Source: Hydrocarboniphaga daqingensis
GTDB lineage: Bacteria > Pseudomonadota > Gammaproteobacteria > Nevskiales > Nevskiaceae
NCBI RefSeq assembly: GCF_900129825.1
Contig: NZ_FQWZ01000004.1
Span: 379,354 to 443,353, forward strand
Length of the DNA stretch: 64,000 bases
Direction of reading: 5' to 3'
Shown here: positions 1 through 8,222 of the stretch, one piece after another
How the letters are laid out: every line of letters starts with the position of its first letter
Numbering within the stretch: the first letter of the stretch is position 1
The notes under the pieces: generated by a model
The model's input: only the letters and a program-made list of their open reading frames with translations
Databases searched by the model: none
Told to the model about the DNA's origin: nothing
Position numbers and translations under genes: made by a program

Positions 1-370
1 GCAGCGCCTGCATCGCGCCGCCACGCTTGAACTCATCGTTCAAGGTCTCTAGCGGCATTCGCAATGCAGTGCCTTTGCACTGCACGATCGCGCGGCTGAT
101 CGTCGAGCCGGCGCCCATCAGCTGCGAAATGCCGATGACGCCTTCGTTGCCGACGATCGCGATCTCGGCCGAATCACCGTCTTCCATCACGCTGAGCAGC
201 GATACGATGCAATCGACAGGGAAGTAGGCGTATTTCAGATCGACCCCCGTCTCGTAGACGATGTCCGACAACGTCATGTCGACTCGTTCCATCGATGCCG
301 ACAGACGTCGATAGTCGGCATCCGGCAGATGGGACAGCAAGTAGTTGTGAGGCAAATGCGGGGTGCTCAT
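1..370 (-). CDS. Crp/Fnr-family transcriptional regulator, partial (3' end outside window)
   Basis: The reverse strand opens at an ATG (370-368) preceded by an AGGA ribosome site about 9 nt upstream. It reads about 123 residues of a cyclic-nucleotide-binding-type sensor domain before leaving the window, so the helix-turn-helix is not visible. The stretch YFPVDCIVSLLSVMEDG followed by EIAIVGNEGVIGIS is very close to the same region of the Crp/Fnr protein at 19609-20370, so the two are paralogues. It lies next to the NRPS/transporter unit and may regulate it or the EPS locus; that role is inferred from position. No cAMP-contact arginine pattern can be claimed, and the ligand is unknown. Confidence 0.85.
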   Translation of the reverse strand, partial: MSTPHLPHNYLLSHLPDADYRRLSASMERVDMTLSDIVYETGVDLKYAYFPVDCIVSLLSVMEDGDSAEIAIVGNEGVIGISQLMGAGSTISRAIVQCKGTALRMPLETLNDEFKRGGAMQAL

Positions 371-409
371 CCGTGGGTATCCTGATGGTGGCGATGCCGA
401 CTTGCGCAG

Positions 410-425
410 CACCGTGAATACGGTG
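410..425. promoter_or_regulatory. 16-bp palindrome upstream of the Crp/Fnr gene
   Basis: CACCGT-GAAT-ACGGTG is a perfect 6-bp inverted repeat with a 4-nt spacer. It sits about 40 bp upstream of the start codon at 370 and in the short gap between the regulator and the AI-2E transporter gene. The size and position fit an operator for a dimeric regulator, possibly autoregulation. The half-sites do not match the E. coli CRP or FNR consensus, so the bound factor is a guess. Confidence 0.35.
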
Positions 426-538
426 TGAGCGCGACGTCGCACCACATGACTACGCTATTGGCGACTGCGGCGTCGGTGCGCTGCGCCGCTTGCTGCAGGC
501 CGCTAGCGTCGGCCGTTGTTCGGACGGAGCCAGGGCGT

Positions 539-1621
539 TCAGTCGCCGCGCCGGTCGGCGTTGCGCTGTACCCAGGTTTCCAGCAGCACGCAGGTCACGC
601 TCAGCACCACCGGCCCCAGGATCAGCCCCGACGGGCCGAACAGCATCAGCCCGCCGACCAGCGAGATGAAGGCGAGCACCGTGTGCAAATGCAGCCGCCG
701 TCCGACCAGCAGCGGACGCAGCAGATTGTCGACGGTACCGACGACCAGCATCCCCCACAACGCCAAGATTGCGGCCTTGCCGAGTTGGTCGTCGACGATC
801 AGGAATGCCACGGCCGGCAGCCACACGACAAAGGCGCCAAGCACCGGCACGATGGCCAGCAAGCCCATGACCACGCCCCACAGCAGCGGCGCCGGCAAGC
901 CCAGCCACCAAAACATCAGGCCGCCGAGCAGGCCTTGCGCCGCTGAAACCGCTAGCGTGCCGTAGACCGTCGCGTGGATCGTGTCATCGACGCGGTCGAA
1001 CAGGCGGGTCATTTCGACACCGCTCAACGGCGCGAGCCGTCGCAGCGACAGCAGCACTTGTCGCCGGTCCCTCAGGAAAAAGAACAGCAGATAGAACGTC
1101 AGGCAGAAGCCGATGAGCTGAAGGGCTGAGCTACGGACCAACGGCCCTGCCGATGCGCCGATCCACGTGGTCAGCGCGCGGCTGGCTCCAGGCAGATCGA
1201 CGTGCTGCTGAATCCGCGCAGCCAGCGCCATCAGCCTGGGCTGGCCTTCGATGGAACGCTGCCATTGACCTGAGTCGATGCGCGCTTCGATCAGCGCCGC
1301 GCCGCGCGCAAACTGGGTAATCAGATTCTGTGTGACGAACGTAACCGGCACCACGACGATGATGGCGATCAATGCCACAGCGAGCAGCGCTGCAACGCCC
1401 GGCCCGCCGAGTCTTCGTTCCAGTCGTGCTTGCAGCGGTGCGAATAGCACCGCCAGTGCCAGCGCCAATGCCAGCGGCGCCAGGAACGGCGCTGTCATCG
1501 CGTAGCACAGCGCGACGCCAATGGCGGTCATCAGCATCAGCACCACCCCCTGCGCTGGACGTCGGTCGGGGTGATCGGATGCATTCGACGCGGCCGACTC
1601 CGCGCGCCAGCGCGTCGGCAT
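539..1621 (-). CDS. AI-2E family (PerM-like) membrane transporter
   Basis: This 360-residue integral membrane protein matches the AI-2E transporter family (PF01594). It has hydrophobic segments near residues 27-75 and 78-100, an amphipathic middle region (105-160), and further membrane segments to about 345. The family signatures DNLLRP and GPSGLILGPV are present near the C-terminus. Its ATG overlaps the NRPS stop by one base (TGATG), so the two genes are translationally coupled. Family members move small molecules or ions, and most have no proven substrate. Coupling to an NRPS makes export of the NRPS product or of a related small molecule plausible but unproven. Confidence 0.85.
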   Translation of the reverse strand: MPTRWRAESAASNASDHPDRRPAQGVVLMLMTAIGVALCYAMTAPFLAPLALALALAVLFAPLQARLERRLGGPGVAALLAVALIAIIVVVPVTFVTQNLITQFARGAALIEARIDSGQWQRSIEGQPRLMALAARIQQHVDLPGASRALTTWIGASAGPLVRSSALQLIGFCLTFYLLFFFLRDRRQVLLSLRRLAPLSGVEMTRLFDRVDDTIHATVYGTLAVSAAQGLLGGLMFWWLGLPAPLLWGVVMGLLAIVPVLGAFVVWLPAVAFLIVDDQLGKAAILALWGMLVVGTVDNLLRPLLVGRRLHLHTVLAFISLVGGLMLFGPSGLILGPVVLSVTCVLLETWVQRNADRRGD

Positions 1622-4600
1622 CAGTGGGCCGACGGCATGCGCGCATCCAGATCAGCTGCAATGCGTTCGGCCAGCCGCGACACGCCGGGCTCCTGGAACA
1701 CGCCGAAATGATCACCGTCCATTGCCACCACCTCGACGCCATCCCGTGCGTGGCGGCCCCAGCCCATCGCCGGGTCCAGAAAGCGGCCGGCCGGCTCGCT
1801 TGCGCTGCGATAGAGCGTGATTGAGCCGGCGTAAGGCTTCGGCTGATAGCGATCCGCGTGCGCCTGCAGATAGTTCAGCAGCCATTGATCGTACTGCTCT
1901 GGGCTCAGCACCCTACCATGGGCCGACAAGGCCGATGGCGCTCGCCGCGCGGCACGCCCGCGCCAGAGTTGCGCCAGCTGCTTGACCACGACCCGCTGCG
2001 CCAGAAACCGCCGTATCGCCAGCGGCTGACCGCGTACGCGCCGCCAGTCGGCGCGGATCAACTGATACCGATACGCGTATTCGGCCAGCCACACCCGATG
2101 CCACGGCAAACCATGCAGATGTCCTGGCGCCAGCGTATCGAACAGACTGAGTTGCACCACGCTATGGCCTGCGGCCACCAACTGACGCGCGATTTCGAAC
2201 GCCAGCGTGCCCGCGACGCACCAGCCAAGCAGCGCATAGGGCCCTTCGCTCTGCACGCGACCGATCAACTGCACATAGCCGCTGGCGATCTCTTCCAGCG
2301 ACTGTGGCAACGACGCGGCTGGCAGTGTCGGGTCAAACAGCTGCAACGAGATGAACGGCTGATCGCGGCCCAGATGCTTGGATAAGGCGTAGTAGATGCC
2401 CGTGTTGTTGATCGCGATCAGCGGTGCTCGCGAGCCGTTGGCTTGCAGCTTGAGCACCTGACGGAAGTCGTAGGCTCGCGGGTCTTGCTCGCCGAGCAAC
2501 AGCAGTTGTGCCGCGATCGTCGGGTGCTGGAACACTGCGGTCAGGCTCAGCCGTCGGCCGAATTCGGCCTCGATCCGCGCGATCAGCCGCACGGCCAGCA
2601 AGGAGTGACCGCCGATCTCGAAGAAGTTGGCGTGTATGTCGCTGACCGGAGCCTGCAGCACCGCACTCCACACCATCGACAGGCGTTGTTGCTGTCGCTC
2701 GCAGACCGGTTCCTCGACTGTCGCTGCTCGCGCGGGAGCGGTGGGCTCGGTCGTTGGCATTGGCAGCGCTTGACGATCGATCTTGCCGTTGGGCATCCGC
2801 GGCAGTCGCTGCAGCGCAACGATCGTGCTCGGAATCATGTATGCGGGCAGCAGCGGGCGCAGTTGGTCGCGCACCGATGCGGCAAAACCGGCGGCCGATG
2901 CGGGCATACCGGTCGTCATCACCAGATAGGCGCGCAGTGCCGCAACGTCGGGGTTGCCGTTGTCGACCACGACCACGCACTCGACCACGTGCGGCGAAAG
3001 GCGCAGTGCGGCTTCAATTTCGCCCAGCTCGATACGAAACCCGCGCAGCTTGATCTGCTGGTCGTTGCGCCCGAGAAAGTCGAGCGTACCGTCGGCGCGA
3101 CGGCGCACGCAGTCGCCGGTTCGATACAGCCGTCGGCGGGGTTCCAGCCCGAGCCGGTCGCCGACGAAGCGCTCACGGGTCAGGCCGGGTCGGTTCAAGT
3201 ATCCCAAGGCCAAGCCATCGCCACCGATGTATAGCTCGCCGGGTGCGCCTTGCGGCGCCAGTTGTCCGTTGGCGTCGAGCACGTAGAACTGCGTGTTGGC
3301 AATCGGTGGTCCCAGTGGTACCGGTCCGGTACCGGCGCGGACGCGCAGCGCCGACGACCAGATCGTGGTTTCGGTCGGACCGTACAAGTTCCACAGTTCA
3401 CCGCCGTTGGCCAGCAGACGATCGGCCAGCGGCCGGGGCAGTGCTTCGCCGCCGCACAACATCTTCAGTTCCGCGCTGGGCTGCCAGCCGGCTGCCAGCA
3501 ACAGCTGCCAGGTCACCGGCGTGGCCTGCATCACCGTCACTCGTTCCTGCGTCAGCAACTGCGATAGCGCCAGACCGTCGGCGGTGTCTGTTTCGCGGGC
3601 GATGATCAACAGCGCGCCGACCGTCAACGGCAGCAGCAGCTCCATCGTGGCAATGTCGAAGGACACCGTGGTCACTGCCAGCCAGCGATCGTCGAATCCC
3701 ACGCCGGGCTGATCGCGCATCGCGCACAGCAGGTTGCATAGCGCCCGATGCTGAATCTGCACGCCCTTCGGCCGTCCGGTGGAGCCGGACGTAAAGATCA
3801 CGTAGGCCACATCGTTGGCGTCGGGCATCCGGTGCAGCAGCGCGGTATCGCGCAGCGCAAAACCGCTGGCTGCAGCGTCCACCAAGATCAGTGCGGCATC
3901 CGCGACCGGTACACGGGCGCGTAAATGCTGCTGGGTCAGCACCGCCATCGGGCCCGCGTCTTCGATGATCTGCGCCAGTCGTTCGGCCGGGTATGCCGGA
4001 TCGAGTGGTACATAGGCGCCGCCGGCCTTCATCACGCCGAGCAGCGCGATCAGCAGATCTGTCGAGCGCTCGATGCAGACACCGACGCGGCTGCCACGGC
4101 CGATGCCGCGCGCGCGCAACTCGTTGGCGAGGCGGTTGGCAGCGGCGGAGAGTTCTGCATACGTCAGGCTGTGGCCATCGCAGCTTACGGCTGTGGCCTG
4201 CGCGCGACGCTGTGTTTGTAGATCAATCAGCTGGAGCACGGTCATATGCGACGGATACAGCGTCGGACCCGCATCGGCTTGCAGCAGCAGTGCGTGGCGC
4301 TCGGCCGACGACTGCATCGGGATCTTCGACAAGGGTAGTGTCGAGTCCTCGCAGACCGCGTGCAGCACGCGCTGCCAATGCGCAAGCAGCGCTTCGATAC
4401 GGTGCGCGTCGTACAGCTCGGCGTTGTACTGACAGCGTAACTGCCAGCCCGATGCATATTCGATCAGCGAAAAGTCCAGATCGTCGAACGTGCCGCCGGT
4501 ACAGGCCGGTAACGACTCCAGCAACAACTCGGTCGACTGCAGCGCATCGGGCACCAATCGGTCGAGGTGAAAGCGGATTGAATAGAGCGTATTGCGACTT

Positions 4601-5703
4601 GGGTCGCGCTGCGGTTGCAGGCGCTCGGTCAGCCGGTCGATACGCGTGCTCGCATGACGCAGGCCGTCGCCGAGTTGCTCGCTGACCCGTTGCAGCAGGC
4701 AGAAGAAGTCCGGGTCGCCGTCGAGGTCGACGCGCAGTAGCAAGGGTCGCGCAAACGCGCCGATCAGATCGGACAGTTCGGCAACCGGCCGGCCTGCGTA
4801 TTCAGTGGCGATGGTGATGTCGGTATCGCCGGTGTGACGATGCAGCAACACCAGCAGGCTGCTGAGTGCGCTGGCATACAGCCCGCAGTTCCACGTCTGC
4901 GAGCAGGCGCGCAAGGTCTGTGCTTGGTCGAGGTCGAGCATCAGGCGACGCAGTCCGTGACGGGTCGACTGGACAGCGGCACGTGGGTGGTCGCTGCGCA
5001 GCTCGCAGCGCGTAAAGCCCTCAAGCTTGCGTAGCCAGTAGGCTTCGTCGCGTCCGAGCAGGCCTTCGTCGTCGCTGGTCAAGCCTTCGACGCTAGCGTC
5101 GAGATAACTCCGGTGCAGCAGCGGCAGACACGGTGCCTGCCGCTGGCTCAGCGAAAGACACACCGAGTGCAGTTCAGTGGCCAGCAGCCCCAACGAACGG
5201 CGATCGCAGACCAACTGGTGAACGGTCAGCATAACGATCGATGCCGATTGTGGCATCCGCAGCTGCGTGACCCGGATCAACGGTGCCACGCTCAAGTCGA
5301 ACGACGTGCGCGCGTCGATCTGGGCGATGCGCTGCAATTCGGTTTCGGCGTCGTCGTCGTTCAACCCGCTCAGGTCCAGTTCGGGCACGTGGAATGTCGA
5401 CGGCGGCATCAGCACCGCAACCGGCATTCCATCGTCTTCGACGAAGCGACAGCGCAGCGGCGCGTGGCGCTCGATGATCAACTCGAACGCCCGCTGCAGG
5501 TGCGCGTTCGGCAAGCCGCCGACAACACGCCAGAGCGCGCTCAAGTTCAACGCAGCGTTACCGGGTTCGATGCGGTCGAGCAACCATAGTCGCTGCTGCT
5601 CCACGGTACAGGCTGTTTGAGGCTCGGTCGCCCGTGATGGATCGGTTGGGAATGCGGCCGCCGTGTTGCGACCGTGGTTACTCGTCAGGCGAGACGACAG
5701 CAC
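1621..5703 (-). CDS. single-module non-ribosomal peptide synthetase, C-A-T-TE
   Basis: About 1360 residues. Condensation domain (about 30-460): C1-like EQQRLWLLDRIEPGN, but the HHxxxDG motif reads VHQLVCDR, keeping the second His and the Asp only. Adenylation domain (about 485-985): YVIFTSGSTGRPKG, LYGPTETT, RTGD and NGKID are all intact. Carrier domain: GGHSLL with the phosphopantetheine Ser near residue 1034. Thioesterase domain (about 1090-1355): the nucleophile elbow is GWCVAG, so Cys near 1162 replaces Ser, and GDHF near 1332 supplies the His. The open frame extends to 5919, but that would overlap the divergent gene. I chose GTG at 5703, which has GGAG 8 nt upstream; ATGs at 5805 or 5871 remain possible. 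The substrate is unknown. A lone module starting with C suggests an N-acyl or aminoacyl product. Confidence 0.9.
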   Translation of the reverse strand: MLSSRLTSNHGRNTAAAFPTDPSRATEPQTACTVEQQRLWLLDRIEPGNAALNLSALWRVVGGLPNAHLQRAFELIIERHAPLRCRFVEDDGMPVAVLMPPSTFHVPELDLSGLNDDDAETELQRIAQIDARTSFDLSVAPLIRVTQLRMPQSASIVMLTVHQLVCDRRSLGLLATELHSVCLSLSQRQAPCLPLLHRSYLDASVEGLTSDDEGLLGRDEAYWLRKLEGFTRCELRSDHPRAAVQSTRHGLRRLMLDLDQAQTLRACSQTWNCGLYASALSSLLVLLHRHTGDTDITIATEYAGRPVAELSDLIGAFARPLLLRVDLDGDPDFFCLLQRVSEQLGDGLRHASTRIDRLTERLQPQRDPSRNTLYSIRFHLDRLVPDALQSTELLLESLPACTGGTFDDLDFSLIEYASGWQLRCQYNAELYDAHRIEALLAHWQRVLHAVCEDSTLPLSKIPMQSSAERHALLLQADAGPTLYPSHMTVLQLIDLQTQRRAQATAVSCDGHSLTYAELSAAANRLANELRARGIGRGSRVGVCIERSTDLLIALLGVMKAGGAYVPLDPAYPAERLAQIIEDAGPMAVLTQQHLRARVPVADAALILVDAAASGFALRDTALLHRMPDANDVAYVIFTSGSTGRPKGVQIQHRALCNLLCAMRDQPGVGFDDRWLAVTTVSFDIATMELLLPLTVGALLIIARETDTADGLALSQLLTQERVTVMQATPVTWQLLLAAGWQPSAELKMLCGGEALPRPLADRLLANGGELWNLYGPTETTIWSSALRVRAGTGPVPLGPPIANTQFYVLDANGQLAPQGAPGELYIGGDGLALGYLNRPGLTRERFVGDRLGLEPRRRLYRTGDCVRRRADGTLDFLGRNDQQIKLRGFRIELGEIEAALRLSPHVVECVVVVDNGNPDVAALRAYLVMTTGMPASAAGFAASVRDQLRPLLPAYMIPSTIVALQRLPRMPNGKIDRQALPMPTTEPTAPARAATVEEPVCERQQQRLSMVWSAVLQAPVSDIHANFFEIGGHSLLAVRLIARIEAEFGRRLSLTAVFQHPTIAAQLLLLGEQDPRAYDFRQVLKLQANGSRAPLIAINNTGIYYALSKHLGRDQPFISLQLFDPTLPAASLPQSLEEIASGYVQLIGRVQSEGPYALLGWCVAGTLAFEIARQLVAAGHSVVQLSLFDTLAPGHLHGLPWHRVWLAEYAYRYQLIRADWRRVRGQPLAIRRFLAQRVVVKQLAQLWRGRAARRAPSALSAHGRVLSPEQYDQWLLNYLQAHADRYQPKPYAGSITLYRSASEPAGRFLDPAMGWGRHARDGVEVVAMDGDHFGVFQEPGVSRLAERIAADLDARMPSAH

Positions 5704-5907
5704 GTTGATGGCTCCGGCAGGTTGCCCACGATGGGCAGAGCCTGACGCTAGAGCGCCCGCAAATGGACGTCGGTGCGCAATCGAACAGACGCCGCTGCGA
5801 CGCATCTCCGTTAATGGACCCAGCCCGGCCTGTTGCAGTGGTGTCGGGCGTCCGTAGCGGTTGTCCGTCATCCGCACCCGAAGCACCGACCCGAGAAGCC
5901 GCGACAC
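5704..5907. promoter_or_regulatory. divergent intergenic region between NRPS and EPS operon
   Basis: About 200 bp separate the proposed NRPS start from the first gene of the rightward EPS operon, so it should carry the divergent promoters for both. I could not pick out a convincing -35/-10 pair or an operator by eye. If the NRPS starts further upstream (5805 or 5871), the promoter space shrinks correspondingly. Confidence 0.4.
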
Positions 5908-6774
5908 ATGCCCGATCACACCAGTGTGTCTTGTTCATCGACCGAGCCCCGATCGCAGCGGCCCGTGACCGGCTGGACCGCTGCAGGCTGTGGCCTGTTA
6001 TGGCTGCTATGCGGCGACGCCTTGGCCGTCGATATGCCCGTCTCGACGCCGCTGCTGACGCTCGGTGTCGGTGATGCCGTCAGCGTGCAGGTGTATGGCC
6101 GTCCGGAACTGGCGACGACGACCTACGTCAGCGACGACGGCACGATCCCGGTGCCTCTAGCCGGTGACGTCGCGGTGGCCGGGCTGTCGCCGTCGCAGGC
6201 GGGCCAGCGCGTCGCTACCGCGTTTCGCAAAGGGGACTATCTGGTCAATCCGCAGGTCACGATCCTGCTGGTTCAGTTCCGCAGCCAGCAGGTGTCGGTA
6301 CTCGGTGCCGTGCGCTCGCCGGGCCGCTTCGTCGTCGAGTCGCGGACCACGTTGCTTGACGCCTTGGCTCAGGCTGGCGGCATTACTGACAGCGGCGGCG
6401 ATGTCGTCGCGATACTGCGCCCCGATGCCAGCGGCAAAGTGGTGCGCACCACAGTTGACCTCAATGGGTTGAGCCACGGCAGCGTTCCGGCGTCGATGCC
6501 GATGCTGCGCGGTGGTGACTCGATCTTCGTGCCCGAGGCCGATCAGTTCTACATCAACGGCGAAGTCCAGGCGCCGAACATGTATCGACTGCGCGCCGGT
6601 ATGACCGTGGTCCAGGCCATCTCCCGTGGCGGCGGAATCACCGCTCGCGGCAGCAGCAGCCGTATCGAGATTCGACGCCGCAACGCGGACGGCAGCTACC
6701 AGGTACGCAGTGCCGAACTCAGCGAGATCGTGTTGCCCAACGATGTCATCCGTATCAAGGAGCGCATCTTTTGA
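5908..6774 (+). CDS. polysaccharide export outer-membrane protein (Wza/EpsE-like)
   Basis: 288 residues with a signal-peptide-like hydrophobic stretch near 20-40. A Poly_export domain follows (LGVGDAVSVQVYGRPEL near 52, then SDDGTIPVPLAGDVAVAGLS). Two SLBB-type segments come next (VSVLGAVRSPGRFVV and FYINGEVQAPNMYRL). I see no lipobox cysteine, unlike E. coli Wza. The frame is open upstream to 5833, but ATG 5908 gives a proper signal peptide and avoids a longer overlap with the divergent gene. It is the first gene of a tightly packed operon and ends four bases inside the chain-length gene. Role: periplasmic/outer-membrane exit channel for the EPS. Confidence 0.9.
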   Translation: MPDHTSVSCSSTEPRSQRPVTGWTAAGCGLLWLLCGDALAVDMPVSTPLLTLGVGDAVSVQVYGRPELATTTYVSDDGTIPVPLAGDVAVAGLSPSQAGQRVATAFRKGDYLVNPQVTILLVQFRSQQVSVLGAVRSPGRFVVESRTTLLDALAQAGGITDSGGDVVAILRPDASGKVVRTTVDLNGLSHGSVPASMPMLRGGDSIFVPEADQFYINGEVQAPNMYRLRAGMTVVQAISRGGGITARGSSSRIEIRRRNADGSYQVRSAELSEIVLPNDVIRIKERIF

Positions 6775-8222
6775 GCTACGCACGCGATCTTCCGGTTTTG
6801 GCAGCCCATGGAGCGATGGCGCATGCCACGCCGCTGATGCCGCAGGACGAGACCCTACCCGGGCTGTCACTGTCGCAGTTGGCCGCGATCCTGTGGTCGT
6901 ATCGGGCCTACAGCTTGCTGATCGCCGCCGGCGTGATGGTGCTGGTCGCGATCGCCTGCTGGATCTGGCCTCGTAGTTATCAAGCGACGGCGACGTTGAT
7001 GGTCAACTTCGAAGTCAACGATCCGCTTGGCGGGCATGAGTTTCCGATCGGCTTGCTGAGCAGCTACATGGCCACGCAAGTGGAACTGGCGCATGGCTCC
7101 GAGGTGCTGTTGCCGGTGGTGTCGCGTTTAGGTTTGGCTGACGACCGCCAGTACAGCGCTGGCTACCCGGGTGAATCCGCTGGACTCGCCGACTGGGTGG
7201 TAACGCGCGTGCAGAAGAACCTGATCATCGAGCAGGGCCGGTATGGCAGCCAATTGCTGTATGTGAACTATCGCGCCGACGACCCGAAGCGTGCGGCACA
7301 GGTTGCCAACGCGGTCGCCGAGGTTTACTCCGAGCAGCAATACGCGCGTCTGACCGGCCCGGCCAGCGAACGCGCGCAGCGCTACACCGAGCAACTGTCC
7401 GACCTCAAGGACAAGGTGATCGTCGCGCAGCAGCAGGTGACCGACTACCGCCAGCGCAGCGGGCTGATCGATTCCAATGCCAAGAACGATCTCGACCTGC
7501 AGCTGATGTCCACGCTCGAACAACGGCTGCTCGACGCGCAGAACCAGAAGCGCGTGGCACAGGCGCGCTCGGCATCTGATTCTGCGGTTGGCAGTCAAGT
7601 GCTGGGATCGACGATGGTGCAGTCACTGAAAACCCAGCTGGCACTGCAGAGCGCACAGATGGCGCAGTTGCGCGCCACGCTCGGGCCGCGCCATCCCCAA
7701 GTGTTGGAGCTGCAGTCGCAAATGGCCCAATCGCGACGCTCATTGGGCGCGGAGCTGGACGCTTATTCGGGCAACGCCCGCGCCGAACTGATATCGGCCA
7801 CCGAGCTGGAAGCCAAGCTTCAGGCGGCGGTCGACCAGCAGCGCGCCAGCGTCGTTAGTGTTCGTCAGCTGCAGGATGATGGCGCCAAGTATCAGCTGGA
7901 GCTGGAGTCGGCACAGTCGGTCTACAAGCGCGCGCTCGACGGCTACGACCAAGTGATGTTCGCGTCGGCCGGCGGCTATCGCAACGTCGATTTCGTCAGT
8001 CGTGCGGTCGCCCCGGCAAAGCCGAGCAAGCCGAAGATCCGCGTGATGCTGATGCTCGGCGCGCTGCTCGCAGTCGGTCTGGGAGTAGCGCTGCCGCTGA
8101 TCTATGAGTTGCTCCATCGTCGGATTCGATGTCGCGACGACATGGAACGCGATCTGGGTATTCCGGTACTGGTCGAGTTGGGCCCTCTATCCACCCATGG
8201 CGACGTCGGAGCACTGGTATGA
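6771..8222 (+). CDS. polysaccharide chain-length determinant (Wzz/GumC/EpsF-like)
   Basis: 483 residues with an N-terminal membrane segment near 45-65 (YSLLIAAGVMVLVAIACWIW) and a second near 425-445. A long helical, coiled-coil-rich periplasmic part lies between them (about 190-360), typical of Wzz/GumC co-polymerases. The start is TTG at 6771, with AAGGAG 8 nt upstream and a TTGA overlap with the preceding stop. The C-terminal cytosolic tail lacks a kinase domain, which is supplied by the next gene. Together they form a split Wzc. Role: controls polymer length and export with the outer-membrane channel. Confidence 0.9.
   Translation: MSYARDLPVLAAHGAMAHATPLMPQDETLPGLSLSQLAAILWSYRAYSLLIAAGVMVLVAIACWIWPRSYQATATLMVNFEVNDPLGGHEFPIGLLSSYMATQVELAHGSEVLLPVVSRLGLADDRQYSAGYPGESAGLADWVVTRVQKNLIIEQGRYGSQLLYVNYRADDPKRAAQVANAVAEVYSEQQYARLTGPASERAQRYTEQLSDLKDKVIVAQQQVTDYRQRSGLIDSNAKNDLDLQLMSTLEQRLLDAQNQKRVAQARSASDSAVGSQVLGSTMVQSLKTQLALQSAQMAQLRATLGPRHPQVLELQSQMAQSRRSLGAELDAYSGNARAELISATELEAKLQAAVDQQRASVVSVRQLQDDGAKYQLELESAQSVYKRALDGYDQVMFASAGGYRNVDFVSRAVAPAKPSKPKIRVMLMLGALLAVGLGVALPLIYELLHRRIRCRDDMERDLGIPVLVELGPLSTHGDVGALV

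Noticed and set aside
450-911. Open frame antisense/overlapping the AI-2E transporter
   Set aside because: Compositional shadow of the high-GC transporter gene; no ribosome site, Arg/Ala-rich nonsense translation.
2443-3234. 263-codon plus-strand frame inside the NRPS gene
   Set aside because: Antisense shadow of the adenylation/carrier region, which is unmistakable on the other strand.
1621-5919. Long NRPS start at 5919
   Set aside because: It would overlap the divergent EPS gene's start, and the first 70 residues show no condensation-domain similarity; GTG 5703 with GGAG fits better.
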